Source: JBKBYG01 sp046313435
GTDB lineage: Bacteria > Pseudomonadota > Alphaproteobacteria > Rickettsiales > Arcanibacteraceae
Length of the DNA stretch: 38,442 bases
NCBI GenBank assembly: GCA_046313435.1
Contig: JBKBYG010000013.1
Coordinates: 1 to 38,442 of the forward strand
Reading direction: 5' to 3'
Every line of letters starts with the position of its first letter. The stretch's first letter is position 1. The translations under genes and the position numbers were made by a program. Below the pieces are notes generated by a model, which was given only the letters and a program-made list of their open reading frames with translations, was not told the origin of the DNA and ran no database searches. Positions 31,812 through 38,442 of the stretch are shown piece by piece.

Positions 31812-32240
31812 TTAAATGTTATCTGAGGATATATAATCAAATCCATGATTTTTTACATCACCTAAGTAATCAATTTTTTCTTGAACCGAATAATATGACC
31901 TATATGCATCAAAGGTCGCTTCGGCAATAATACCTATTGCAACATATTTTGGATCAGTTCTGACATAATCTAATAAACTATAATTAAAAGCGGCCTTAGC
32001 GAAATCTATAGCTACATTAAAATAATCTCCATGGTTAAAATCCTGAACAGTATCTAAAACTGATTTAAAAGCTGAGATTTTAAATATAGGATTAAGATAA
32101 TCCCTATTATAAGAATAAATCCCTAATTTTGTAATAGCACCAATAGTATAATTTAAGATGTTTTGTTTTTGAATTTCTTGAGAATAGTTAATAAGCTTAT
32201 CAATATTATAAACTTTTTTTCCTTGATTCGTTCCAGCCAT
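31812..32240 (-). CDS. Hypothetical protein, member 3 of the four-gene paralogous family (diverged)
   Basis: A 142-residue protein, the least similar member. Its N-terminus (MAGTNQGKKVYNIDKLINYS) differs, but the centre SVLDTVQDFNHGDYFNVAID aligns well with SALDTVNDYKAGASYSTLAL of member 1, and FAKAAFNYSLLDYV continues the alignment. It lacks the YNEAIEHI ending. Two moderately hydrophobic regions (about 27-45 and 80-95) are present. A promoter with TTGACA and TATATT precedes it. Function unknown. Confidence 0.65.
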   Translation of the reverse strand: MAGTNQGKKVYNIDKLINYSQEIQKQNILNYTIGAITKLGIYSYNRDYLNPIFKISAFKSVLDTVQDFNHGDYFNVAIDFAKAAFNYSLLDYVRTDPKYVAIGIIAEATFDAYRSYYSVQEKIDYLGDVKNHGFDYISSDNI

Positions 32241-32276
32241 AATTCTTCTTTTATTTAATGGTTAATTTTTTTAACA

Positions 32277-32304
32277 AATATATATTATATTAATAATATG
32301 TCAA
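32277..32304 (-). promoter_or_regulatory. Candidate promoter of family members 3 and 2
   Basis: TTGACA (32304-32299) and TATATT (32282-32277) on the minus strand, with a 16-base spacer. The -35 ends 58 bases before the ATG. Confidence 0.5.
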
Positions 32305-32353
32305 TTAGTAAAATAAATCTTTATATAAAATTTTAAAAAAAAATATATTAATA

Positions 32354-32803
32354 TTATAATATAAAATTAGTTTCAACTGTGCTTTTTATATGCTCTATAG
32401 CTTCATTATATATTTCGGTTAGAGGTAGGTATGTTTGACTTAAATGATATGTAAATTCAGCCGCTAAACCTAAAGCTGCAAAAGAAGTTTTTGAAGGAAA
32501 TAATCCTGTTAAAGCTGCAAAAGTTAGATGAGTTGCTAGTAAAACATTCTCTTCCGAGAAATATTTAAAAGATAAGTCTTCAAATTGATTAAAAATTTTT
32601 ACAGTATCAGAGATAGCACAAGCAGCAAAAACTGCAGTGTTTATATAAGGATAAGGCGTATAATAACTTAAAGCTGTTAAAGCTGATGATATTGATATTT
32701 TGGGAGCATATTCTGAAACAGTATAGATTATTTTCGCATTTTTCAAACTTTCAGCCGATTCATTACGTATGCAGAACTTATTTTCTAATTGTATGATTGA
32801 CAT
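32354..32803 (-). CDS. Hypothetical protein, member 4 of the four-gene paralogous family
   Basis: A 149-residue protein opening MSIIQLENKFCIRNESAESL, which aligns with members 1 and 2. SALTALSYYTPYPYINTAVF (about 38-58) parallels the ALTAASYYIPFFGTAVLGY region of member 1. ISDTVKIFNQFEDLS matches the D-x-V step, and IYNEAIEHIKSTVET is the shared C-terminal motif. It has two hydrophobic segments and no signal peptide. It is the first gene of the tandem array, with its own TTGACA promoter. Function unknown. Confidence 0.7.
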   Translation of the reverse strand: MSIIQLENKFCIRNESAESLKNAKIIYTVSEYAPKISISSALTALSYYTPYPYINTAVFAACAISDTVKIFNQFEDLSFKYFSEENVLLATHLTFAALTGLFPSKTSFAALGLAAEFTYHLSQTYLPLTEIYNEAIEHIKSTVETNFIL

Positions 32804-32839
32804 TTGTTTATTAATAATTATGTTTAAAATTTAACAGCA

Positions 32840-32868
32840 TTATTAACAAATATTTACTAATTTGTCAA
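32840..32868 (-). promoter_or_regulatory. Candidate promoter of family member 4
   Basis: TTGACA (32868-32863), a 17-base spacer and TAATAA (32845-32840) on the minus strand. The -35 ends 59 bases before the ATG, almost the same geometry as members 1 and 3. Confidence 0.5.
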
Positions 32869-32879
32869 ATAGAAAGTTT

Positions 32880-33707
32880 TTATTTGAAAGAGTCTAAATA
32901 AAAATTTGGTCTCTGCTTATATTTGTTAAAGATTTTATCTAAAGAAGATGTTTTTAATTCATTTGAGTGTATACCTCCACTAATAAAAACATTATCTATT
33001 CCAAAATTATTAGCCCCTGTAATATCAGTATGAAGACTATCACCAATTGCAAGGGTCTTATCTTTTTGAAGATTAAATAAATTAAAAACATTATGATACA
33101 TATCGTAAAAAGGCTTACCAAAATAACTTACCTTACCGCTTAGATTTTCATATTGCTGAGCAACATACCCTGCACAAAAAAACTCTTTTCCTGACTGAGT
33201 TATTACAATTATATCAGGATTAGGACAAAGCATAGGAATATCTAATTCTTTTGCTTTTTGTAAAACAGATTCTTCTTTGTCGTATCCTGAGCTTGCATCA
33301 AATAACCCACAATTTAATATAAATGATGCTTCATGAAGATCAAATGTTCTGTGGTAATTGAGTCCATTAAAAAGATCAGCATCACATTCTGGACCAATAT
33401 AAAAGAATTTGGTATTTTCAGAATATAAATTTCTAATCTTAGTATATAAAAGCTCACCTGAAGTCATAACATCAAAATATAAATTTTCATCAATACCCAT
33501 ATTTTTTAGCGATAATTTAGCTTTATTTGCTCTTCTTGGCCCATTTGAGAAAAAAATTACTTTCTTATTATAAGATTTTAGCAAATTTAAAGTTTGAATG
33601 GAATCAGGATATAATATAGTTCCATCATGGATTACGCCCCAAAGATCGATCAAAAATATATCATAATCATTAAGAATTTGTTTCATTTCTGCGATAGGAA
33701 TAGTCAT
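32880..33707 (-). CDS. HAD-superfamily class IIA phosphatase (NagD-like, TIGR01459 type)
   Basis: A 275-residue HAD hydrolase. Motif I is FLIDLWGVIHDG with nucleophile Asp21. Motif II is VIFFSNGPRRA. A class IIA cap lies in the middle, with FGKPFYDMYHNVFNL after it, and motif IV is LAIGDSLHTDITGANNFGID. In motif I the usual second Asp (DxD) is replaced by Trp; as I recall, this DLWGV form is normal for this subfamily. It is likely a small-metabolite (sugar or nucleotide) phosphatase in the cytoplasm. It is divergent from pepA, with 134 bases between them. Confidence 0.88.
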   Translation of the reverse strand: MTIPIAEMKQILNDYDIFLIDLWGVIHDGTILYPDSIQTLNLLKSYNKKVIFFSNGPRRANKAKLSLKNMGIDENLYFDVMTSGELLYTKIRNLYSENTKFFYIGPECDADLFNGLNYHRTFDLHEASFILNCGLFDASSGYDKEESVLQKAKELDIPMLCPNPDIIVITQSGKEFFCAGYVAQQYENLSGKVSYFGKPFYDMYHNVFNLFNLQKDKTLAIGDSLHTDITGANNFGIDNVFISGGIHSNELKTSSLDKIFNKYKQRPNFYLDSFK

Positions 33708-33750
33708 ATTATGCCTTTAATTTAAAACTTATAATTAAAAAAATTGTAAT

Positions 33751-33764
33751 TTTCTTTAAAGAAA
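33751..33764. promoter_or_regulatory. Palindrome in the HAD-pepA divergent region
   Basis: TTTCTTTAAAGAAA, a perfect 14-bp palindrome between two divergent starts. It could be an operator, but in such AT-rich DNA chance is a real alternative. Confidence 0.25.
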
Positions 33765-33841
33765 GTTATTTTAATAACAGATAATTAATTTTAAGCTAAT
33801 ATGTTTGGATATTATTTGTAATATAGAAAAAGGGGAAAATC

Positions 33842-35329
33842 ATGCAAATCAAATTTAATAATTCTATCAGTAACAATGTTGATTGTCTGGTTTTGGCTAT
33901 CGGAGAAGAATTAACACTAACTGAAGAAATGCAGTCACTAAATCAGAAAATAGATAATGCTATTTCAGAAGCAATTAAATTTGGCAGTTTTAAAGGCAAA
34001 AAAGGAGAAATATTTCAAATTTTTGGTATGCATGAAAATTTGCCTAAAATGATTTTACTTGTTGGTTATGGTAAAATTACAGATATTATAGATACAAGGA
34101 TTATGTATTTAGGTGGTCGAATTATAGCTAGCCTCCATGCTATTAAAGCCAAATCAGCGCAAATTATTGGAACTTCTTTGAATTTAGAAAATTATGATGT
34201 GCCAGCGCTAATTGCTCAAGGTGCAGCATTTAGAAATTTTAGATTTGATAAATATCGTACGCAGGAAAAACCTGAAGATAAACCATTACTATCAGAGTTA
34301 GTAATTACCAGTGAAAACCCAGAAAAATCAGAGGAATATTTTAGTAACCTTAAATCAATTGTTGAGGGTGTATATCTAACTCGTAACTTAGTATCTGAGC
34401 CACCAAATGTGATCTATCCTGAAACTCTTGCAAAAGAAGCTGAAAAACTTAAAGAACATGGTATAGAAGTTGAAGTTCTAGGCCTTGAAGATATGAAAAG
34501 ACTAGGAATGGGTTCAATACTTGGTGTTGCTCAAGGAAGTGTTAAAGAACCAAAGATTGCAATAATGAAATATAAGGGAATACCAACTGATGATCAGATT
34601 CACCTTGCTCTGGTAGGAAAAGGTGTAACTTTTGATACTGGAGGCATATCAATTAAGCCTGCGCAAGGTATGGAAGATATGAAATATGACATGGCAGGGT
34701 CGGCTGTAGTTATAGGTACAATGAAATCGATAGCTTTACGTAAAGCTAAAGCAAATATTGTTGGACTTATTGGAATTGTTGAAAATATGCCTGATGGTAA
34801 TGCTCAGCGCCCAAGTGATGTAGTTAAATCAATGTCAGGCCAAACTATTGAGGTTTTAAATACTGATGCTGAAGGAAGACTGGTTCTTGCGGATGTATTA
34901 TGGTATTGCCAAGATAGGTTTAAACCAAATTATATTATTGATCTTGCTACTTTAACTGGAGCAATAACAATTTCATTTGGAATGGTATATGCTGGGTTAT
35001 TTTCAAACAATGATGAACTTGCTGATAAATTATTTGATTCAGGTATTAAATCTGATGAAAAACTATGGCGTATGCCAATGGGTGAAGTATATGATAAAAT
35101 GCTTAATTCTGAAATAGCAGATATGCAAAATATCAGCACTGAAAAAGGAGCAGGAAGTATAACAGCTGCACAATTCTTGCAAAGATTTGTAAATAATACC
35201 CCATGGGCACATCTTGATATTGCTGGAATGTCTTGGACAAAAAAAGATAATGACATAGTACCAAAAGGTGCAACTGCATTTGGTGTAAGGTTACTCAACA
35301 GGTTGATTCAAGATCATTTCGAGAAATAA
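33842..35329 (+). CDS. pepA: Leucyl aminopeptidase (cytosol aminopeptidase PepA)
   Basis: A 495-residue M17 aminopeptidase of normal length that removes N-terminal residues from peptides. The metal and catalytic residues are all visible: Lys260 and Asp265 in GKGVTFDTGG, catalytic Lys272, Asp283 in MKYDMAGSA, and Asp342, Glu344 and Arg346 in the signature NTDAEGRL. It probably forms a hexamer with two metals per subunit. AAGGGG lies before the ATG. A TACCA-ended repeat element begins immediately after the stop codon. Confidence 0.96.
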   Translation: MQIKFNNSISNNVDCLVLAIGEELTLTEEMQSLNQKIDNAISEAIKFGSFKGKKGEIFQIFGMHENLPKMILLVGYGKITDIIDTRIMYLGGRIIASLHAIKAKSAQIIGTSLNLENYDVPALIAQGAAFRNFRFDKYRTQEKPEDKPLLSELVITSENPEKSEEYFSNLKSIVEGVYLTRNLVSEPPNVIYPETLAKEAEKLKEHGIEVEVLGLEDMKRLGMGSILGVAQGSVKEPKIAIMKYKGIPTDDQIHLALVGKGVTFDTGGISIKPAQGMEDMKYDMAGSAVVIGTMKSIALRKAKANIVGLIGIVENMPDGNAQRPSDVVKSMSGQTIEVLNTDAEGRLVLADVLWYCQDRFKPNYIIDLATLTGAITISFGMVYAGLFSNNDELADKLFDSGIKSDEKLWRMPMGEVYDKMLNSEIADMQNISTEKGAGSITAAQFLQRFVNNTPWAHLDIAGMSWTKKDNDIVPKGATAFGVRLLNRLIQDHFEK

Positions 35330-35453
35330 TACCATTTCGGATTTATATCATTACTTTGTCGTGAGTGCGGTCTCAAGCTCGGTCACATATTATATATATG
35401 CTCCATCGCTTTCGCCTTCCACTCCTAGTACTAATTATAAATCAGAAATGGTA
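35330..35453. repeat. TACCA-ended palindromic element, copy 3 (best preserved)
   Basis: A 124-bp element with 17-bp terminal inverted repeats matching at 16 positions: TACCATTTCGGATTTAT at the left, and the right end, which read on the minus strand is TACCATTTCTGATTTAT. The left end directly follows the pepA stop, and both tips are bordered by TA. The interior (GTGAGTGCGGTCT, GTCACATATTATATAT, CGCTTTC, CCACTCCTAGTA) is shared with the copy at 13904-14009. The length equals that of the copy at 13456-13580. It is non-coding. It could fold into a long hairpin at the 3' end of the pepA mRNA. Confidence 0.7.
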
Positions 35454-35630
35454 TAAGATCTGAAATTCATTTAGGTTAAGCTTGATGACGAAATTTTTTA
35501 CTGCTTTAATTAATATAAGTATTGTAATTAAAGCAGTTATTAAAGATGCTATCCCGCCATATAAAATATTACCAGGAAATATAGAATGGCATACAATTAC
35601 TCCTGTTCCTGCTATAATTATTCCAATAGC
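35442..35630 (-). pseudogene. Remnant open frame of a small membrane protein
   Basis: An open frame of 62 codons without an ATG, preceded by an in-frame TAA at 35631-35633. It reads as two hydrophobic helices (IGIIIAGTGVIVCHSIFPGN and ASLITALITILILIKAV) joined by a short loop and a basic tail. The last codons and the TGA stop lie inside the repeat element that ends at 35453. It looks like a gene fragment whose start is lost and whose end was replaced by the repeat. It could also be chance. Apart from this and the repeat, 35330-35671 holds nothing else I can support. Confidence 0.35.
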
Positions 35631-35671
35631 TTATTAACAGTTATTGTAATAATGAATTACAAATAGTCTAT

Positions 35672-36754
35672 TTATCTTTCATTTATATTAGAATACTCAC
35701 CTTTAAAATTGGTTGTTTGCTTAAGGTAACTTCCACTTAAAATTAAAGGAGACTTACTCAGAATTTCTTGAAGATAGTTTTTAGATTTTTCTTTATGGAT
35801 ACTTAAATTCCAACTTGGATGCATATTAATATTATTATAGCTAATTAAAGCATTATCTAAACTTCTGCCTAGTTTATTTAATTCTTCTTGTTCGCTATCA
35901 TCTAAAGTTTCAACTTCATTTTTTTGTATTATAGAATTGATGTCATTATTTATCTTTGTTATGACTTCAGCAGATTTGGGTGTAACGGGTTTAAGTTTCT
36001 CTAAATTACTCCACAGCTTGCTTATAGCTTCATTACCAGTACAAACAGCCCTTGCAAACAAATTTATCTCCTTATCTGATATTTTAAGCAAAGTTTTTTC
36101 TAAAGTAGGATAAAGTTCAGCAATAACTATTTGCTCATTCAAAATTGTAACGAAGTTTTTGTGAACCTCATTTTCTTTATCGTGAGAGTTAGTTATAAGG
36201 TCAAAATTTTCTTTGAATGCAGTTAGATCTTTATAATTTAGACCATATATAAAATCAGGTTTGCTAACATCAATAAATTTATGCTTTAGTAGAAATTTAA
36301 CTGAATCCGAATTATTTTTATATTTAATAACTAGCTGAGCAATCAGAGTTTTATATTGTTTAGTATTATTTTCAAATTTATCTCTGCATTCAATTGCTCG
36401 GGGGTCTATTGATGAGATTCCGAATAAACTTACTAATTCGTCTTCTTCGATATATTTATCATCTAACACTTTGTAAGTGCTATTGTTAAGAGCTTTTTCA
36501 ATAATTTCCTCATTTTCTTCAACAATATTGACTTTCTTATTTTTGAACAGCTTTATTAAAAGTTCTTTAGCATTTTCTCTTTTAATCTGCATTGCAGAAT
36601 CAGGTGCTTGTGTAATAAATTCTAATTCCATAGAAAATATAATTTTAATGATTAAAGATAATGGTGAATCTTCTACATCCTTAAAGTCTTTATCCTGGGA
36701 AGAACTGTTTATATATTCTAAAATACTTTTTTTGTTAAGATCATCATTTTTCAT
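35672..36754 (-). CDS. Hypothetical protein, unrecognised, helical
   Basis: A 360-residue, charged, largely helical protein with no signal peptide or membrane segment and no motif that I recognise. It opens MKNDDLNKKSILEYINSSSQ. A region near 280 (INSIIQKNEVETLDDSEQEE) looks like helices joined by an acidic linker. A good ribosome binding site (AAGGA) and a promoter precede it. It stands alone between pepA and rsmA. With no family match available, a lineage-specific cytoplasmic or secreted protein is all that can be said. Confidence 0.65.
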   Translation of the reverse strand: MKNDDLNKKSILEYINSSSQDKDFKDVEDSPLSLIIKIIFSMELEFITQAPDSAMQIKRENAKELLIKLFKNKKVNIVEENEEIIEKALNNSTYKVLDDKYIEEDELVSLFGISSIDPRAIECRDKFENNTKQYKTLIAQLVIKYKNNSDSVKFLLKHKFIDVSKPDFIYGLNYKDLTAFKENFDLITNSHDKENEVHKNFVTILNEQIVIAELYPTLEKTLLKISDKEINLFARAVCTGNEAISKLWSNLEKLKPVTPKSAEVITKINNDINSIIQKNEVETLDDSEQEELNKLGRSLDNALISYNNINMHPSWNLSIHKEKSKNYLQEILSKSPLILSGSYLKQTTNFKGEYSNINER

Positions 36755-36785
36755 GTTATTTTCCTTGTATAAAATTTATAAACAA

Positions 36786-36814
36786 TATTTAAGAAAACAT
36801 TAAGAAATTGTCAA
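36786..36814 (-). promoter_or_regulatory. Candidate promoter of the orphan at 36754
   Basis: TTGACA (36814-36809), a 17-base spacer and TAAATA (36791-36786) on the minus strand. The -35 ends 54 bases before the ATG. Confidence 0.5.
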
Positions 36815-36911
36815 TGATTTTTAACTATAAATTAATATTGTAATTAAGACAAATGCATATATTTTTTGATATGCTTCAAAATGTAGAAATTGTAGTAAAT
36901 TAATATATAGA

Positions 36912-37724
36912 TTACAAAAACTTACTTAACTTACAGAATTGCTCAATTGTAAGTTCTTCGGCCCGTGCATTAGGATGGATATCTAATTGCTCGTATATTT
37001 CCAAAATGTTAGGTATGAAAGAGGAGAGGGCAGATTTTAATAATTTTCTTCTGTGATTAAATGCTATTTTACATAGATTAGATAATTTACTTTTATCTAT
37101 ATGAGGATTTTTATTATGAGGAATTATATTTATAACTGAAGAAGTAATTTTTGGTCTTGGTACAAAAGCAGAAGGGGGAATATCAAAAGCATGTTCAATA
37201 TCTGCAAAAGCTTGTGCCATTACTGAAACTCTACCATATGCTTTAGTTGAAGGTTTTGCTATAATTCGCATAGCAACTTCTTTCTGAAACATAAGAGTTA
37301 AACTTTCAAAATATTCAATATCATTAAGCCATTGAAAGAATAATACTGTAGCAATATTATAAGGGAGGTTTGCAATGATTTTCATCCCAGTAGGAAAAAT
37401 ATCTTTTACAGCGATTTTTAAAGCATCACCATTTACGATTTCAAATTTATCACCATAATGATTTTGAAGCTCTTTCAGTGCTTCGATACAACGTATATCA
37501 GGTTCTATTGCAACAAGCTTAGAAATGTTACAAGCGAGAATAGAACGTGTAAGGCCACCAGGACCAGGGCCTATTTCTAAAATATTTTTACCAGTAACAT
37601 TTCCTGAAGCTCTAACTATTTTGTCAGTTAAATTCTGATCAAATAAAAAATTTTGCCCAAGTGATTTTTTAGCAGCTAAATTATATTTTTCAACAATCTG
37701 TTTAAGAGGAAGAAACTTATCCAT
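36912..37724 (-). CDS. rsmA: 16S rRNA (adenine N6,N6) dimethyltransferase RsmA (KsgA)
   Basis: A 270-residue methyltransferase that dimethylates two adjacent adenines at the 3' end of 16S rRNA during small-subunit assembly. The N-terminal KKSLGQNFLFDQNLTDKIV, SAM motif NILEIGPGPGGLTRSIL, catalytic motif IV ANLPYNIATVLFFQWL and C-terminal CKIAFNHRRKLLKSAL are all typical of KsgA. Length is normal. It follows the SurA-like gene by 6 bases. In many proteobacteria surA, pdxA and ksgA are linked; pdxA is absent here. Confidence 0.95.
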   Translation of the reverse strand: MDKFLPLKQIVEKYNLAAKKSLGQNFLFDQNLTDKIVRASGNVTGKNILEIGPGPGGLTRSILACNISKLVAIEPDIRCIEALKELQNHYGDKFEIVNGDALKIAVKDIFPTGMKIIANLPYNIATVLFFQWLNDIEYFESLTLMFQKEVAMRIIAKPSTKAYGRVSVMAQAFADIEHAFDIPPSAFVPRPKITSSVINIIPHNKNPHIDKSKLSNLCKIAFNHRRKLLKSALSSFIPNILEIYEQLDIHPNARAEELTIEQFCKLSKFL

Positions 37725-37730
37725 ATATAA

Positions 37731-38442
37731 TTAAATATATACTTCAATAAAACTTTTTTTTCTTAATTCACTTATGTAATGATTAGCTTGTAAGGCAAGT
37801 TTTCTCTGCATAATCATGTTCCTAATCTCATCTCTATTTTGATTAGTAAGCCCAATAAAGTCTCTTTTACATACAGTAATGATACGTAAACCGCTAGTAG
37901 ATTTAATAACTTTACTTGCTTTACCAAGAGGTAGATTTTTCACCATGTTTTGTAAATCAGGATGGATTTTTTTTATTGGCAAAGTAATAGAATCTACACT
38001 AGCTTTAGAACCTAATTTACTTGCAACAATTTCCATATCATTACAATCTTTAACTATTTCTCTAAGATTTGATAGTTCATTAATTTGATCTTTAATGACT
38101 TTTTCTGACAAATTATCTATAGGCAACAAAATTTGCTTAAAGCTAACTTCTGTATATTCAGGAGTAGAAGCCCCTAAAGCTTCTTCAATTTCATTTTCAC
38201 TTATATTTATCTTCGGTCTTATTTTATAACCAACTAATTTACTCCATAAAATCTGTGCTTTAATTTGTTTAGTAGCAATATCGCTAGGTATGTTATGATC
38301 TTTTAAAAAGCTTTCAAATCCACCAGCTTGTATTTTATTTTGTTCTTCAAGTTCCTTTATTATTTCATCAATTTCAGACTTACTCACATCAAGCTTTAAA
38401 TTTTGAGCTTCTGTCTCAATCAATACCTCATCAATTAATTGT
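37731..38442 (-). CDS. SurA-like periplasmic chaperone/peptidyl-prolyl isomerase, C-terminal part (cut by window edge)
   Basis: The frame is open through the window edge, so the N-terminus is missing; the apparent TTG start inside is not the real one. The visible part of about 236 residues starts QLIDEVLIETEAQNLKLDVS and continues KSEIDEIIKELEEQNKI, the SurA N-terminal chaperone helices. A single parvulin-type domain (about 95-200) follows, with EVSFKQILLP, DSITLPIKKIHPDLQNMVKN and GKASKVIKSTSGLRIITV. SurA escorts outer-membrane proteins across the periplasm. Only one isomerase domain is seen, as in many alphaproteobacterial versions. It is linked to rsmA, as in other proteobacteria. Confidence 0.78.
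   Translation of the reverse strand, partial: QLIDEVLIETEAQNLKLDVSKSEIDEIIKELEEQNKIQAGGFESFLKDHNIPSDIATKQIKAQILWSKLVGYKIRPKINISENEIEEALGASTPEYTEVSFKQILLPIDNLSEKVIKDQINELSNLREIVKDCNDMEIVASKLGSKASVDSITLPIKKIHPDLQNMVKNLPLGKASKVIKSTSGLRIITVCKRDFIGLTNQNRDEIRNMIMQRKLALQANHYISELRKKSFIEVYI

Noticed and set aside
30499..32803. The four small hydrophobic proteins as holins or bacteriocins
   Set aside because: They are too long, have no double-glycine or signal leader, and no lysis or immunity gene is adjacent; similarity is only to one another.

Overview
The window looks like a chromosomal segment of an obligate intracellular alphaproteobacterium of the order Rickettsiales. The support is very AT-rich DNA throughout, a rickettsial-type housekeeping gene set and order (lepA-pmbA-msbA; mnmG-rsmG-parA-parB; prfB-hemC; yajC-secD without secF), tRNA-Ile(GAT) and tRNA-Ala(TGC) outside any rRNA operon, and an ankyrin-repeat protein. 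Family or genus cannot be fixed by reading alone. There are no phage genes, no CRISPR array, no rRNA gene and no intact transposase.

Layout. 1-4 kb: minus-strand operon lepA-pmbA-msbA (msbA cut by the window edge). 4-6.4 kb: plus-strand accessory genes, namely a pseudopilin-like protein, an orphan, and a secreted-looking SAM methyltransferase ending in a clear terminator. 6.4-8.8 kb: a large minus-strand gene fusing about 13 compact 27-residue ankyrin-type repeats to a class I glutamine amidotransferase domain. 9-12 kb: prfB with a programmed +1 frameshift, overlapping hemC, then an AEC-family transporter. 12-14.1 kb: tRNA-Ile, xerD (minus) and tRNA-Ala, with several repeat elements between them. 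14.1-16.4 kb: RNase E (minus). 17-18.2 kb: a periplasmic amidase. 18.2-20.4 kb: minus cluster of a P-loop kinase-like gene, holC and the tRNA nucleotidyltransferase. 20.5-22.8 kb: plus operon yajC-secD-Mth938 domain gene. 23.3-28.7 kb: minus operon glycosyltransferase-mnmG-rsmG-parA-parB with two perfect 16-bp parS sites. 28.7-30.4 kb: plus pair alpha/beta hydrolase-TPR protein. 30.5-32.8 kb: four tandem minus-strand genes of one unrecognised paralogous family. 32.9-35.3 kb: divergent HAD phosphatase and pepA. 35.7-36.8 kb: an orphan. 36.9 kb to the end: rsmA and a SurA-like chaperone/isomerase (cut by the window edge).

Most genes serve core functions: translation and its fidelity (LepA, RF2, MnmG, RsmG, RsmA, CCA enzyme, RNase E), chromosome segregation (ParAB-parS, XerD), protein export and envelope (YajC, SecD, SurA, MsbA, amidase, glycosyltransferase) and haem synthesis (HemC). 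The parts most likely to be undescribed are the ankyrin-amidotransferase fusion, the four-gene paralogous family and the exported methyltransferase. Five of the unrecognised or accessory genes here have a perfect TTGACA hexamer about 55-70 nt before the start codon.

The intergenic DNA carries at least three related elements of about 105-125 bp with TACCA/TGGTA ends, a second shared repeat motif, and one 192-bp inverted-repeat-bounded element.
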